A DNA stretch of 64,000 nucleotides. Source: Virgibacillus senegalensis (GTDB lineage Bacteria; Bacillota; Bacilli; Bacillales; Amphibacillaceae). A program made the translations under genes and the position numbers. A model generated the notes under the pieces. That model saw nothing but the letters and a program-made list of their open reading frames with translations. It ran no database searches and was not told where the DNA came from. Numbering within the stretch: position 1 is the stretch's first letter; every line of letters begins with the position of its first letter. Of the stretch, positions 28,285-37,381 are shown piece by piece. The stretch spans positions 119,899-183,898 of the forward strand of contig NZ_LN611422.1 of NCBI RefSeq assembly GCF_000821245.2. The letters are read 5' to 3'.

Positions 28285-28454
28285 TTAGCTGCTGATCATG
28301 TGAAAGCCGGATCCTGTCGATAAGCGGCAGCCGGCTTCTGTCACTAGCTGGCCGGACTGGTCAGCTACTTTCGGTTTCAAAGACCAGTATTCTATAAAAC
28401 TGGTACAAATTAACGAATAGTGAGGTGAAAAACTGCTTAATAGCAGTTGTGCCG

Positions 28455-29312
28455 ATGAATGATTTTCCTGATATTCAAAGTCATCTAGGTGACTATGTTT
28501 CTGATTTTGTCGATTTTTTGGATAATGCCCTGTCGGGTTTGTTTGATTTTATCTTTTTTATCTCTTCCAGAACCATCAATGGAATTGAAGCGTTCTTAGA
28601 CTTTTTGCCATGGTGGTTGTTTCTTGTTCTTATCTTTTTGATGGGCTGGTATTTTAAATCCCTTTGGTCTGGATTGCTTTATGCTTTCTTCATGTTTTTA
28701 GTCGGTACCTTCGGATTATGGGAAGAAATGATGATGACCATCTCCATTGTGTTATCAGCCGTAATTATTTGTTTGATCATCGGTATTCCGTTGGGGGTTT
28801 GGATGGCGTTTAGCAAAGGATTTTCGACGGTGATGCGTCCGATCTTGGATGCGATGCAAACCATGCCGAGTTTCGTTTACCTGATTCCGGCAATTTTTTT
28901 CTTTGGGCTTGGGAACGTATCGGCTATTTTTGCAACATTGATTTATGCACTGCCTCCGGTTATCCGTTTGACAGAATTGGCGATAAGAGGAGTGGACCCG
29001 GAAGTGGTGGAATCTGCTCAGTCATTCGGATCTTCTAGATGGCAGATGCTGACGAAGGTGCAGCTGCCGCAAGCCTTGCCGACAATCATGGCGGGTGTTA
29101 ACCAGACGACGATGATGGCACTTGCCATGGTTGTTATTGCTTCAATGGTTGGAGCGCAGGGATTGGGAGAACAAGTATTGATTTCGATTAACCGGATCGA
29201 TATTGCTCTGGGATTCGAAGCGGGTATCAGTATCGTATTCCTTGCAATCATCATTGACCGTGTTACCGGCGGTGTAGCCGATCGATTCCAGAAGCATAGG
29301 AGGGCTAAATAA
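28455..29312 (+). CDS. opuAB: Glycine betaine ABC transporter permease
   Basis: 285 residues with about 5-6 membrane segments and the BPD permease EAA loop ([29 protein letters not shown]). The motif [20 protein letters not shown] is characteristic of OpuAB/ProW. The start is uncertain: ATG 28455 gives an N-terminus like B. subtilis OpuAB but lacks a good ribosome site, while GTG 28425 adds ten residues and lies inside GAGGTG. The gene begins about 170 bases after the binding-protein gene and overlaps the ATPase gene by one base. Confidence 0.92.
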   Translation: MNDFPDIQSHLGDYVSDFVDFLDNALSGLFDFIFFISSRTINGIEAFLDFLPWWLFLVLIFLMGWYFKSLWSGLLYAFFMFLVGTFGLWEEMMMTISIVLSAVIICLIIGIPLGVWMAFSKGFSTVMRPILDAMQTMPSFVYLIPAIFFFGLGNVSAIFATLIYALPPVIRLTELAIRGVDPEVVESAQSFGSSRWQMLTKVQLPQALPTIMAGVNQTTMMALAMVVIASMVGAQGLGEQVLISINRIDIALGFEAGISIVFLAIIIDRVTGGVADRFQKHRRAK

Positions 29313-30526
29313 TGGCGAACAGTAAAGTGAAAATCGACCACGTTTCCAAGATTTTTGGTCCGAAACCGAAGTCGGTGATTCCGCAGGTGAAAAACGGCAA
29401 ATCCAAAGCGGAAATATTGGAAGAGACTGGCCATACGGTCGGTGTCTATGATGCCTCGATGGAAATCGATGAAGGCGAAATCTTCGTTATCATGGGATTA
29501 TCAGGAAGCGGAAAGTCGACGTTGATCCGTTGTTTCAATTTGCTGAACAAACCGACTGACGGTGCGATCTATGTAGACGGTGCGAATATTGTTGACTACA
29601 ATTCCTCTCAATTAAAAAAGTTCCGGCAGGATAAAATCGCGATGGTCTTCCAGCACTTTGGTTTATTTGATCACCGCACCGTGTTGGAGAATATCGAGTA
29701 TGGATTGGAAATTAAAAATGTTGCCAAGGAAGAAAGGCGGAAAATCGCCATAGAGAACCTCGAAGTAGTCGGGTTAAAGGGATATGAAGACAAGTATCCC
29801 GATGAGCTTTCCGGCGGAATGCAGCAACGGGTTGGCTTGGCGCGGGCCTTGGCCAATGATCCGGATATCCTTCTGATGGATGAGCCTTTTAGTGCATTGG
29901 ACCCGCTGATTAGGCGGGAAATGCAGCTGGAACTGCTGGATATACAAGAGCGGCTCAAAAAGACCATCATTTTCATTACGCATGATGTCAACGAGGCATT
30001 TAAACTCGGTGACCGTGTCGCGGTCATGAAGGATGGGAAAGTCGTGCAAATTGGTACGCCGGAGAACATATTGGAAAGTCCGGCCAATGATTATATCTCT
30101 GAATTTATCAAAGATATCGATCGTTCGAAAATTCTTCAGGCCGAAAATGTGATGATCAAACCGAATGCTCTCGTTTCATTGAAGGATGGTTTGAAAGTTG
30201 CCATCAAGGAGATGGAGGAAAACGGTATCTCCAGTGTGTTTGTTGTTAATCGAAGCAGGCAATTGCAAGGGATTGTGACAATTGATGAAGCCATTGAGGG
30301 TATCAAGGAAAAGAAAACACTGGCAGAAGTGTTGAGTACCGATGTGACGACCGTTGGGAAAGAGGAATACGTCAATGATATTATTCCGAAGGCACTGGAA
30401 TCCAGATATCCGCTTGCTGTAACCGGTGAAAACGGCAGGCTCGAAGGCTTTATCTTACGAGTGCATGTGTTGTCCGGTCTTGTAGCAGAGGAAGTCAAGG
30501 AAAGTTCGGAATACCACGGTTTATGA
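29312..30526 (+). CDS. opuAA: Glycine betaine ABC transporter ATPase with CBS domains
   Basis: 404 residues. The ABC domain has Walker [10 protein letters not shown], signature [15 protein letters not shown] and Walker [14 protein letters not shown]. The C-terminal ~130 residues form a tandem CBS module ([23 protein letters not shown]...), which in OpuA-type transporters senses ionic strength and gates activity. ATG 29312 overlaps the permease stop by one base and has AGGAGGG upstream. The three genes make a complete osmotically regulated betaine importer; proline betaine or choline-related ligands are possible. Confidence 0.95.
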   Translation: MANSKVKIDHVSKIFGPKPKSVIPQVKNGKSKAEILEETGHTVGVYDASMEIDEGEIFVIMGLSGSGKSTLIRCFNLLNKPTDGAIYVDGANIVDYNSSQLKKFRQDKIAMVFQHFGLFDHRTVLENIEYGLEIKNVAKEERRKIAIENLEVVGLKGYEDKYPDELSGGMQQRVGLARALANDPDILLMDEPFSALDPLIRREMQLELLDIQERLKKTIIFITHDVNEAFKLGDRVAVMKDGKVVQIGTPENILESPANDYISEFIKDIDRSKILQAENVMIKPNALVSLKDGLKVAIKEMEENGISSVFVVNRSRQLQGIVTIDEAIEGIKEKKTLAEVLSTDVTTVGKEEYVNDIIPKALESRYPLAVTGENGRLEGFILRVHVLSGLVAEEVKESSEYHGL

Positions 30527-30553
30527 TCGGAACAACATAGATCACCAGGACAG

Positions 30554-30595
30554 CAGCTTGCGGAGAAATCGAAGGTTTCTCTGCAAGCTTTTATT
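30554..30595 (+). terminator. Terminator after the betaine operon
   Basis: AGCTTGCGGAGAAA pairs with TTTCTCTGCAAGCT, then TTTATTT. Confidence 0.85.
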
Positions 30596-30757
30596 TCTCT
30601 GTTTTTTGGTCTATTTAGATAGGTAGGTTTGTAAACCTCATAAGGTAATGTTTGATGGTAACTTCGGAATTAACACGGGGTTCGTGTTTCTTTTCATACT
30701 GCTTCTATTTCGATAGAATGTAAGCGTATTAATATCTTATTAGGAAGGGGTTAACAG

Positions 30758-31584
30758 ATGGGATTGAAAACAACGACCAAACTTCATAACGGGGTAGAAA
30801 TTCCTTCAATCGGGCTTGGCGTATACAAAGTCGAAGAAGGGGAGCAGGTTTATGAATCAGTAAAATCTGCCCTGGAAATCGGCTATCGCCATATTGATAC
30901 TGCTTCTTTTTACCAAAACGAAGAAGGAGTAGGCCGTGCCATCCAAGACAGTGGCATTTCCCGGAGCACATTTTTATTACAACCAAAGTTTGGAACAATG
31001 AGCAGGGCTTCGCTGAAGCACTTGAGGCATTTAACCGGAGCTTGACTAAACTTAGGACAGATTATGTCGATCTGTATCTGATCCATTGGCCAGTGCCAGA
31101 CCGCTACAAAGACACCTGGCGGGCTCTTGAAAAAGTGTATCGGGATGGAAAAGTCCGGGCAATTGGGGTAAGCAACTTTTTACCACACCATTTGGACGAC
31201 CTTCTGCGAGATGCCGAAGTAAAACCGATGGTTAATCAAATTGAACATCACCCGAAACTGGCACAATTGGAAACAAGAAAGTTCTGTCAGGAGCAGCAAA
31301 TCGCTGTTGAAGCCTGGTCCCCGATTGGAAAGGCCACTTATTTAGATGACCCGGTCCTTTGTGAGCTCGCCGAAAAGTATGGTAAAACCGCCGCACAAGT
31401 CATTCTCCGCTGGCATTATCAAAATGGAACGATAATTATTCCAAAATCGACACGGGCAGAAAGACAACGGGAAAATGCGGACATTTTTGACTTTGAGCTT
31501 TCCGGCACAGACATGAAAAAGATAAATGGCTTAGATCACGATTACCGGCTGGGCGCTCATCCCGATCACTTTAACTACGGATAA
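30758..31584 (+). pseudogene. yvgN: Aldo/keto reductase (YvgN-like), interrupted by a frameshift
   Basis: Two overlapping frames together encode one NADPH-dependent aldo/keto reductase close to B. subtilis glyoxal reductase YvgN. Frame 1 (30758-about 30964) holds HIDTASFYQNEEGVG with the Asp and Tyr of the catalytic tetrad. The rest, from about 30966 to 31584, holds ITTKVWNNEQ (Lys), LIHWPVP (His), AIGVSNFLPHHL and the NADPH-binding IIIPKSTRAERQREN. Restoring one G in CCCGGAGCAC near 30962-30966 gives the expected ISREHIFITTKVW. So one base is missing, either a true recent mutation or a read error. All tetrad residues survive on both sides. Confidence 0.9.
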
Positions 31585-31618
31585 AGCGAACACCGGGAAG
31601 CATTTGCTTCCCGGGATT

Positions 31619-32746
31619 TTATTCAATGATTCCTTCCCTGATGAGATTGATATCCAGATTTAAGTCGAATTTTATTTCCGGTATAAGCTTGCGCCATTCT
31701 TCTTGGGAGATGGGATGTTTCGCATTGTAAATACTTCCGAAGCCAATCGGGTCGACTTTCAACTCTTTGAACTTCCCGAGCACCTCATAGGCCTGACGTT
31801 TTAGGTCTTTTTCTATTGCTTTTTCCAGTTTTTTCACTACTTTGTCATCATCCAGATTAAGTTGCTCAGAAATTTCCATCAGCCTTGCCTGAACTTTTAT
31901 ATCGGCGCGGAAACGAAGTTCCTCCTTTGAGACAAGCTTAATCGAATGGTGGCTGCGCAAATCACTCATTGCCAAAAACAAAGATTCCTCTTCCCGTTGA
32001 TCGGTATCCCTCTGGCGGTTACTGGAAAATTCATCGATAGGTAAAGTAACATCTATGCGACCAGCTCGATAGCGGCCAGAAAGCAATTTAATAAAGAATC
32101 CTTCTTCAATGGAGATATCTCCGGCATAAATTTCATCCCGGAATAAGGCCATTCGTTCGATGCTCGGCATATGACCGACTACATTAACCAGCGGAAGAAC
32201 TGGGTCATTCCCGATATCATAGTATTTGTGCATGAAATCCCTTAAAGTTGTCTCGATTAAGATTTCTTGCTCAACGTTCGTATTAATCAACTGGTAAAGG
32301 TGAGTTCCTACATTGGTCGTGCTTTGTTGAAATACTTCCGACAATACATCTCCGGCTGCACTTTCCGTTACTGCCAAAAACATGGTGTCCGGAACTTTGG
32401 CGTCACGTACAAGTGTATCGAGAATACTTGCCACTCCTTTTTCGGCGAGCGGTTTGCCCATCAACAGAACGCGCAGCTTTCCGGGAACCAGCCGGAAATT
32501 GGACTTCACGTTCGCTTTCTTTTGGGTTCCTTTTAACGTTCTTCCTTTGGAAGAAACAATTTCATTTATATTTTGGGCATGGGGATCAAATTGAAAGTAA
32601 ACATAAGTAGTGTTCAATTGCTGGCTGTTTTCCTCGTCTGCATCTACTCCCATGGTGTTGATGACTCCTAGCCTTTCGATAGGATCAGCGGTTGCACAGC
32701 CTGCCATAAGCAACAGAAAGAAGTAAGCAACGAGTGTCTTTTTCAC
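31619..32746 (-). CDS. gerAC: GerAC-type spore germination lipoprotein
   Basis: 375-residue Ger(x)C lipoprotein, the C subunit of a nutrient germinant receptor in the spore inner membrane. Signal KKTLVAYFFLLLMAGC has lipobox MAGC, and the mature chain opens with DPIERLGVINTMGVD, typical of the family. GTG 32746 overlaps the stop of gerAB by four bases and follows GGAAGGTG; the upstream ATG at 32779 lies well inside gerAB. Last gene of the gerAA-gerAB-gerAC operon. Confidence 0.93.
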   Translation of the reverse strand: MKKTLVAYFFLLLMAGCATADPIERLGVINTMGVDADEENSQQLNTTYVYFQFDPHAQNINEIVSSKGRTLKGTQKKANVKSNFRLVPGKLRVLLMGKPLAEKGVASILDTLVRDAKVPDTMFLAVTESAAGDVLSEVFQQSTTNVGTHLYQLINTNVEQEILIETTLRDFMHKYYDIGNDPVLPLVNVVGHMPSIERMALFRDEIYAGDISIEEGFFIKLLSGRYRAGRIDVTLPIDEFSSNRQRDTDQREEESLFLAMSDLRSHHSIKLVSKEELRFRADIKVQARLMEISEQLNLDDDKVVKKLEKAIEKDLKRQAYEVLGKFKELKVDPIGFGSIYNAKHPISQEEWRKLIPEIKFDLNLDINLIREGIIE

Positions 32747-33864
32747 GTTTTGGCACCTTCCTTCTTGCGTTTCCTCCATTTACTTTTCCACCAAACAAGC
32801 GGCAACAATACTAATGGATAGACAAAAGCAATCCAAAAACCTACATTGGCGACAGTATCAATAATTTTTAAGATCGTGTATTCATGTTTGGAGATGCCTG
32901 CTCCGATAAATAGTAAAATGGCAACGACGTATAGTACTTTGCGTTGCTGAACGTGATAAAGCCTTTTGGTAATATAGGAAATCATCCAGGCAAGCAGAAT
33001 CATATTTGGAAGGATGACCATCATCCACTCGGTGACGACTAATACATCGAAACGCCCAATCACCGAGTACTCCACTATTTTGAACAGGACGAGTACCGGC
33101 CAAATCTGTTGAGGCAATTCTCCCGGACTAAAATAACCGATACTAATGACAGTGACTAACAAAATAAGTAAGGTGGTGAATGCCAATCCTAGATGGGCTG
33201 GAAGTTTTGCTTTTTCTTTATCGGAAATAAACGGATAAATGAAAAAAAGTATTTCCAGACCAATATAGGAATAAGACGTTTGTCTGGCACCTCGCAGCAA
33301 TTCTATAGGAGATGCAGCCAGCAGCGGCTGGAAGTGAGTGAATTCCATGTAAGCAACTGATTTATATAAAAAACCCAACAACCATAGGGCGAGGAAAAAG
33401 AATATAAATGTAATGCCCACTGCGACTCGGAGACCACCCATCACCGCATATACAATCAATAACACAAGTACGATACTGAACACCCAGGGACTCGTTCTGG
33501 GGAAAATAAACGTTTGAACGACCTGAATATAATCCATCGTGACGCTGAGCAGGACAAAAAAGAAGTAAATGATATAAACGGTGCTGAATAGTTTCGCAAT
33601 CCGATTACCGAATAAGTCCGTGTGTACTCCCAAAATATCGGTGTTATCGTATTGGTTCAAAATAGCAAACATGGCTGCCAGGACTAGATGGACAAACAGC
33701 CCGGCAATTAACACGGAAATCCAGGCATCCTGTTTTGATTCCATGAAAATATAGCGGGGAACGCCCATGATTCCAGAGCCAGTCTGGATACTGGTTATGA
33801 TAAAAAAGAGATAAAAGGCATGGATGCGCATCGAGGGCTTGATCGTCAAATTTATCTGTTTCAA
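32743..33864 (-). CDS. gerAB: GerAB-type germinant receptor membrane subunit
   Basis: 373 residues with about ten hydrophobic segments, of the Spore_permease family (APC superfamily). It is the presumed nutrient-binding subunit. Recognisable blocks include IQTGSGIMGVPRYIF near TM1 and FSTVYIIYFFFVLLSVTMDYI. ATG with AGGGAGGT upstream, 12 bases after gerAA. The germinant cannot be predicted from the sequence. Confidence 0.93.
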   Translation of the reverse strand: MKQINLTIKPSMRIHAFYLFFIITSIQTGSGIMGVPRYIFMESKQDAWISVLIAGLFVHLVLAAMFAILNQYDNTDILGVHTDLFGNRIAKLFSTVYIIYFFFVLLSVTMDYIQVVQTFIFPRTSPWVFSIVLVLLIVYAVMGGLRVAVGITFIFFFLALWLLGFLYKSVAYMEFTHFQPLLAASPIELLRGARQTSYSYIGLEILFFIYPFISDKEKAKLPAHLGLAFTTLLILLVTVISIGYFSPGELPQQIWPVLVLFKIVEYSVIGRFDVLVVTEWMMVILPNMILLAWMISYITKRLYHVQQRKVLYVVAILLFIGAGISKHEYTILKIIDTVANVGFWIAFVYPLVLLPLVWWKSKWRKRKKEGAKT

Positions 33865-33876
33865 CCTTTTACCTCC

Positions 33877-35385
33877 CTATTCATCGATGTCCTTCATTTT
33901 TCGTGATTTCTTCCTAGGATAACGGACGATATCCTGCGGCTTGTATGCCAAACTGCGGGTTGTGTTAAGAAAGTATGGCACCCGGAAAAACGTCTTGCTG
34001 AAGTCTTTTCCTACATAGGGATACAACGGAATTAAGTATGGCCTTCCAAGCGATTTGATTTTTATCAAGTGGAAAATCAAAAAACAAATACTGGCCATAA
34101 TCCCAATTAACCCCAAAACTCCGCTGAGTAAGATGAGGGGGAAACGAATGACACGGATCGTCGACCCAATCAAATAACTCGGCGCCGTAAAAGAGGCTAG
34201 AGCACTGATAGCTACGACGATGATCAGGATGTTACTGGTAAGTCCTGCAGCCACGGCCGCTTGCCCGATAACGATACCTCCTACAATACCGATTGTTTGT
34301 CCGACCTTTGTCGGCAGGCGTGCTCCGGCTTCTCGTAAAAGCTCAATCAATAGTTCCAATAACAACGCTTCAAAAACTGGTGGAAAAGGGACAGCCGCCC
34401 GGGAAGAACCGAGCGTTGTCAAAAGCGGGGTCGGAATCACTTCATAGTGGAAGGTGATTACCGCCACATATGCTGGTGTCAGCATGGCAGAAATAATTAA
34501 GGCAAAAAAACGCAAAATGCGGATAAAAGAGCCCACATTCCAGCGCATGTACACATCTTCCGTTGATTCAAAAAAGCTGAATAAAGATGTCGGTGCTGTA
34601 ATACCAGTCGGGCTTTTATCGACCAAAACACCCACTCTGCCTTTCGTCAATGCATAACTGAATCTGCTCGGCAGCTCTGTTTGATAAAACTGTGGAAAAA
34701 CAGAGGTAGATGAATCCTCAATATAATAGGTTAGCGGTGTGGCATCTTCGATTCGGTCGACAACTAAATCCTGTAGTCGCTGGCGCATTGTTTGTACATC
34801 TTCCATATTGGCCAGGGATTTTAAGTATACCAACCGAATCTCAGTCGGGACCCGTTCTCCGATGATTAGTTTCTCTGTAACCAAATCGCTAGTATTCACC
34901 CGCCAGCGAACCAGGTTGATGTTTGACATTAACGATTCAGTAAAGGAATCCTGTGGGCCAAGAACAGTGGACTCCTTATCAGACTTATCGACCTGGCGCT
35001 TTTCTTTGTCTGGAATAGGATACGTAAGCAACTTAGCTTCATTTTCGATGTAAATCCCGACAGATCCCTCTATAAGCGCATCGGTTATCTCTTGTATATC
35101 TGTTTGAACGATATTTTTGCCTAGAGGGAGCCTGTTTCTCACTTTTTCCGACGTCCACTGCTTATCACCTTTAAGAAGGGGGGTTAGTACACTCTCATTG
35201 AGCGACTGTTTTTTGATTATCGTATTAATATAGAAAACGAGTATGCGCTGACCGCCGGTCTCAAAGTCCTGCATTTGAAAATCCGGATTATTGAGCATAG
35301 CTGTTTGTAGCTTTGTCTTTAAGTCTTCAATCGATGAAGGAAGCAGCTCCTTCGATTTGTCCCTGCGTTTGCCACGTCTTTTCAT
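33877..35385 (-). CDS. gerAA: GerAA-type germinant receptor subunit
   Basis: 502 residues. A soluble N-terminal domain of about 270 residues (LEDLVVDRIEDATPLTYYIEDSSTSVFPQFYQTE-like region) precedes about five membrane segments. The conserved GRVGVLVDKSPTGITAPTSLFSFF and PFPPVFEALLLELLIELLREAGARLP blocks define the GerA family. I prefer ATG 35385 (GGTGGAGG seven bases upstream); earlier in-frame ATGs sit on top of that site. It is first of three genes, behind a SigG-like promoter at 35415-35443. Confidence 0.93.
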   Translation of the reverse strand: MKRRGKRRDKSKELLPSSIEDLKTKLQTAMLNNPDFQMQDFETGGQRILVFYINTIIKKQSLNESVLTPLLKGDKQWTSEKVRNRLPLGKNIVQTDIQEITDALIEGSVGIYIENEAKLLTYPIPDKEKRQVDKSDKESTVLGPQDSFTESLMSNINLVRWRVNTSDLVTEKLIIGERVPTEIRLVYLKSLANMEDVQTMRQRLQDLVVDRIEDATPLTYYIEDSSTSVFPQFYQTELPSRFSYALTKGRVGVLVDKSPTGITAPTSLFSFFESTEDVYMRWNVGSFIRILRFFALIISAMLTPAYVAVITFHYEVIPTPLLTTLGSSRAAVPFPPVFEALLLELLIELLREAGARLPTKVGQTIGIVGGIVIGQAAVAAGLTSNILIIVVAISALASFTAPSYLIGSTIRVIRFPLILLSGVLGLIGIMASICFLIFHLIKIKSLGRPYLIPLYPYVGKDFSKTFFRVPYFLNTTRSLAYKPQDIVRYPRKKSRKMKDIDE

Positions 35386-35414
35386 CGCCATTCCTCCACC
35401 AGAACAATTATTCC

Positions 35415-35443
35415 TAGTATGCGGAAAAAACATGAAATTATCA
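35415..35443 (-). promoter_or_regulatory. SigG-like promoter of the gerA-type operon
   Basis: On the minus strand: TGATA, 17 bases, CATACTA, about 30 bases before the gerAA start. It matches the SigG -10 consensus CATNNTA fully and the -35 GNATR at four of five positions. Germinant receptors are normally forespore-expressed. Confidence 0.6.
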
Positions 35444-35517
35444 CAGCAAAGAGGAGAATACCTGGAATAATGTACTGGCTATTTTTTAGCAGCAGCTATT
35501 AATATAAAAGTAGGCAA

Positions 35518-35546
35518 AATAAAAAGCTGCCGAATTTTCGACAGCT
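35518..35546 (-). terminator. Terminator after the carbonic anhydrase-like gene
   Basis: On the minus strand AAGCTGTCG pairs with CGGCAGCTT, then TTTATTTTG. Confidence 0.8.
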
Positions 35547-35556
35547 TCGAAGTAAA

Positions 35557-36105
35557 TCAAAAACCATAAACAATAACATCCAGTTTACCTGTATCAGGAT
35601 CGAGTATTAATCCATGGACCGGTATATCTTCTGGCAAAAGTGGATGACTTTCAATGGTATGAACGCTTTCCTTCACCATATCTTCTACTTTCTGATAACT
35701 GCCCAGCCACTCGGCAAGATTCTTCTCTTGGCCAGCGCTGTCTAGTGATTCGTCACTGATACCTTGCAGGCTCATTCGCTCTATTGTGGATTTATATTCA
35801 AAATCCTCCATCCAGCAATCGCGATGCCCGATGACAAATACTTCGTCAGCTCTTCGTTCATACACAGCAATAAGCAAACTCCGCATGACGCTGTCGTAAG
35901 AATCGGAAACCAAGGCGCCTGCATTTTTGATCATTTCTACATCTCCATCATGTAAGTTAAGAGCGTCTGAAAGAAGGGTTTCCAGCTGCGGTTCCATACA
36001 AGTTAAAACCACTGCATGCTTATTCGGATACCGTGGTGTTTTTCTTGGTAAATCCTCCCCTTCGACAAATTTTCGGTTATATTCCAGCATTTTCTCAAGC
36101 AACAT
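35557..36105 (-). CDS. Beta-carbonic anhydrase-like protein (YtiB family)
   Basis: About 183 residues, in the length range of B. subtilis YtiB. The zinc ligands are kept: C36 in LTCMEPQ, H94 and C97 in VIGHRDCW. The Asp-Arg dyad that normally follows the first Cys (CMDTR/CMDSR) is replaced by Glu38 and Gln40, and HDCGM reads RDCWM. The C-terminus VHGLILDPDTGKLDVIVYGF is well conserved. Activity as a carbonic anhydrase is therefore doubtful; a regulatory or different zinc-dependent role is possible. ATG 36105 has AAAGGATG upstream. Confidence 0.85.
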   Translation of the reverse strand: MLLEKMLEYNRKFVEGEDLPRKTPRYPNKHAVVLTCMEPQLETLLSDALNLHDGDVEMIKNAGALVSDSYDSVMRSLLIAVYERRADEVFVIGHRDCWMEDFEYKSTIERMSLQGISDESLDSAGQEKNLAEWLGSYQKVEDMVKESVHTIESHPLLPEDIPVHGLILDPDTGKLDVIVYGF

Positions 36106-36401
36106 AAAAGTCATCCTTTCTATCTGCATCCAAGATACCGATAGTAAGCCAGAATTTCAATTCATAACTACTACTAAAGTAGGGTTTTCAGAAAACAAAC
36201 CAAAAAATCTTTTAATGTTCGCCTATGTGTGTTAAATTGTCTTAAATAGTTAAAATTTTAACAATTCTTCACCTTATGCCAAAAAGATTCAATATTCAAC
36301 CTCGATTTTACTTCGTATGACAAATTTTTATCCGAGCACCCCCAGTTAGAGCAAAAAGGAACGAATCTTTTTAATAAATAAGGGTCCTACGAAAGGGTGA
36401 G

Positions 36402-36617
36402 ATGATGGAAGAGATGATTAGAAAGTGCCGGTTATGCCAAGAACCGATGCCGCCATCACCGTTTATGACGTGTCCTTCATGTTTAGCAGATAGCGAAAAG
36501 GTGAAGACATACATCTTGAAACATCCACATGTGACCCCTGAGAAAATTGCAGAAGCAACAGAAGTACCACTCGATAAAGTTTCTAACATGGTAAAATTAG
36601 GCGTTAATTCCAAATAA
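36402..36617 (+). CDS. Small zinc-ribbon/HTH protein (YvyF N-terminus-like)
   Basis: 71 residues. Two CxxC pairs (CRLCQEP and CPSC) form a likely zinc ribbon, followed by a short helix-turn-helix segment (VTPEKIAEATEVPLDKVSNMVKLG). The pattern resembles the flagellar-operon protein YvyF but is half its length and is not near flagellar genes. ATG 36402 or 36405 behind GAAAGGGTGAG. It has its own terminator. Role unknown. Confidence 0.75.
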   Translation: MMEEMIRKCRLCQEPMPPSPFMTCPSCLADSEKVKTYILKHPHVTPEKIAEATEVPLDKVSNMVKLGVNSK

Positions 36618-36626
36618 GCTATAGGA

Positions 36627-36657
36627 AAAGCTTGCCTCTTATGGCAAGCTTTTTTTG
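36627..36657 (+). terminator. Terminator after the zinc-ribbon/HTH gene
   Basis: AAAGCTTGCC pairs with GGCAAGCTTT, then TTTTT. Confidence 0.9.
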
Positions 36658-36768
36658 TTACAGGAACTTTTTGCCGGGGAGACAATCAGCGCAGGTAAGT
36701 TCTTTGAAAAATTGGTGATACGGCTGATTAGATTCACTCAAGAACTGTCAGAAAAGTAGAACTACAGG

Positions 36769-36797
36769 TTGACACACAATGTTCACAATTATATAAT
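36769..36797 (+). promoter_or_regulatory. Consensus promoter of the bmrCD leader
   Basis: Perfect TTGACA, 17 bases, perfect TATAAT. Transcription would start near 36804, about 30 bases before the leader peptide. It lies nearly 600 bases upstream of the ABC transporter genes. Confidence 0.85.
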
Positions 36798-36833
36798 GAT
36801 AAAGCATAAAACGACGAAAGGAGGTCGCAGACC

Positions 36834-36914
36834 ATGAAAAAAGTAACGATTGTACGTTCTTATAACTTCATATGCCTGTGGCCTTCTGGAAAAGTTTATG
36901 TAGGCATTAACTAG
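36834..36914 (+). CDS. 26-aa leader peptide of the bmrCD-like operon
   Basis: ATG behind a strong AAAGGAGGTC site, directly after a perfect promoter. It encodes a 26-residue peptide (begins MKKVTIVRSYNF, centre CLWPSGK, ends VYVGIN) and is followed by two intrinsic terminators and then a multidrug ABC exporter. B. subtilis bmrCD is controlled by translation of the leader ORF bmrB, so the same role is inferred here. Codons 15-17 (CTG TGG CCT) overlap a segment, TGTGGCCT at 36877-36884, that can pair with the left arm of the first terminator. I cannot confirm similarity to BmrB. Confidence 0.65.
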   Translation: MKKVTIVRSYNFICLWPSGKVYVGIN

Positions 36915-36970
36915 CTTAGAGAGATTCTATGTTAATCCAACTACATAAGTGTATTTTCAATCAGGTCACG
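36877..36970 (+). promoter_or_regulatory. Candidate antiterminator
   Basis: TGTGGCCT (36877-36884) can pair over eight positions, with two G-U pairs, to AGGTCACG (36963-36970), the left arm of terminator 1. The enclosed RNA can fold as TTATGTAG/CTACATAA (36896-36903/36941-36948) plus ATTAAC/GTTAAT (36906-36911/36931-36936). A ribosome at the leader stop codon would block both. Read from complementarity only; folding was not computed. Confidence 0.4.
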
Positions 36971-36994
36971 AATAACCATTTCCGTGACTTTTTT
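36962..36994 (+). terminator. Attenuator terminator 1
   Basis: GTCACG pairs with CGTGAC around a 12-base loop, then six T. It lies 50 bases after the leader peptide and before the transporter genes. Confidence 0.8.
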
Positions 36995-36998
36995 ATGT

Positions 36999-37033
36999 TA
37001 GACACACGTCTGCGGATGTGTGTCTATTTTTTT
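36999..37033 (+). terminator. Attenuator terminator 2
   Basis: Perfect nine-pair stem TAGACACAC/GTGTGTCTA, then seven T. It is stronger than terminator 1 and only four bases after it. Confidence 0.88.
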
Positions 37034-37108
37034 ATCCAAATTTGGTTTAAGGAAAAACATATAGTTAACTATCACTTGAAAAAAGTCCTGCGGATTTTCA
37101 ATGGAACT

Positions 37109-37170
37109 AGTATAAGAAACCCTAAGCATTCGCCATTATTTGGCGATATGCTAAGTGTTTCTAACACTTG
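37109..37170 (+). repeat. Tandem long hairpin, copy 1
   Basis: AGAAAC...CTAAGCAT..CGCCA, loop TTATT, TGGCG..ATGCTAAG..GTTTCT. Its first 33 bases, beginning AGTATAAGAAACCCTAAGCA, recur at 37201. No T-run follows, so it is not a terminator. Confidence 0.75.
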
Positions 37171-37200
37171 TGAAGGGCAGATTGAGATTAAAAGGAGCCA

Positions 37201-37265
37201 AGTATAAGAAACCCTAAGCATTCGCCATTATTTTTGCGATATGCTAAAGGTTTCTAACATATACT
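37201..37265 (+). repeat. Tandem long hairpin, copy 2
   Basis: AGTATA, AGAAACC and AAGCAT pair with ATGCT, GGTTTCT and TATACT to give a long imperfect stem. The left arm is the same as copy 1; the right arm differs (AAGGTTTCT against AGTGTTTCT) yet still pairs. It ends 13 bases before the next ribosome site. Confidence 0.75.
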
Positions 37266-37292
37266 GATCAAGGATTTGAGGAGGGGTTGTGA

Positions 37293-37349
37293 ATGGATGT
37301 TATTCAACGGAAACTGGAACTGGTAGAGGATTGGAAAGAGAGCGGTTAG
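37293..37349 (+). CDS. Possible second leader peptide, 18 aa
   Basis: The best-spaced start after the strong GAGGAGGGG site at 37278-37286 is ATG 37293, which encodes only 18 residues (MDVIQRKLELVEDW...) and ends 32 bases before the bmrC start. A GTG at 37289 is in frame with bmrC but is only two bases from the site. Either it is a translated leader or it supplies ribosomes to bmrC. Confidence 0.35.
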   Translation: MDVIQRKLELVEDWKESG

Positions 37350-37381
37350 CAAATTTATTGAAGAAAAAAGCAGGTGAAAAT

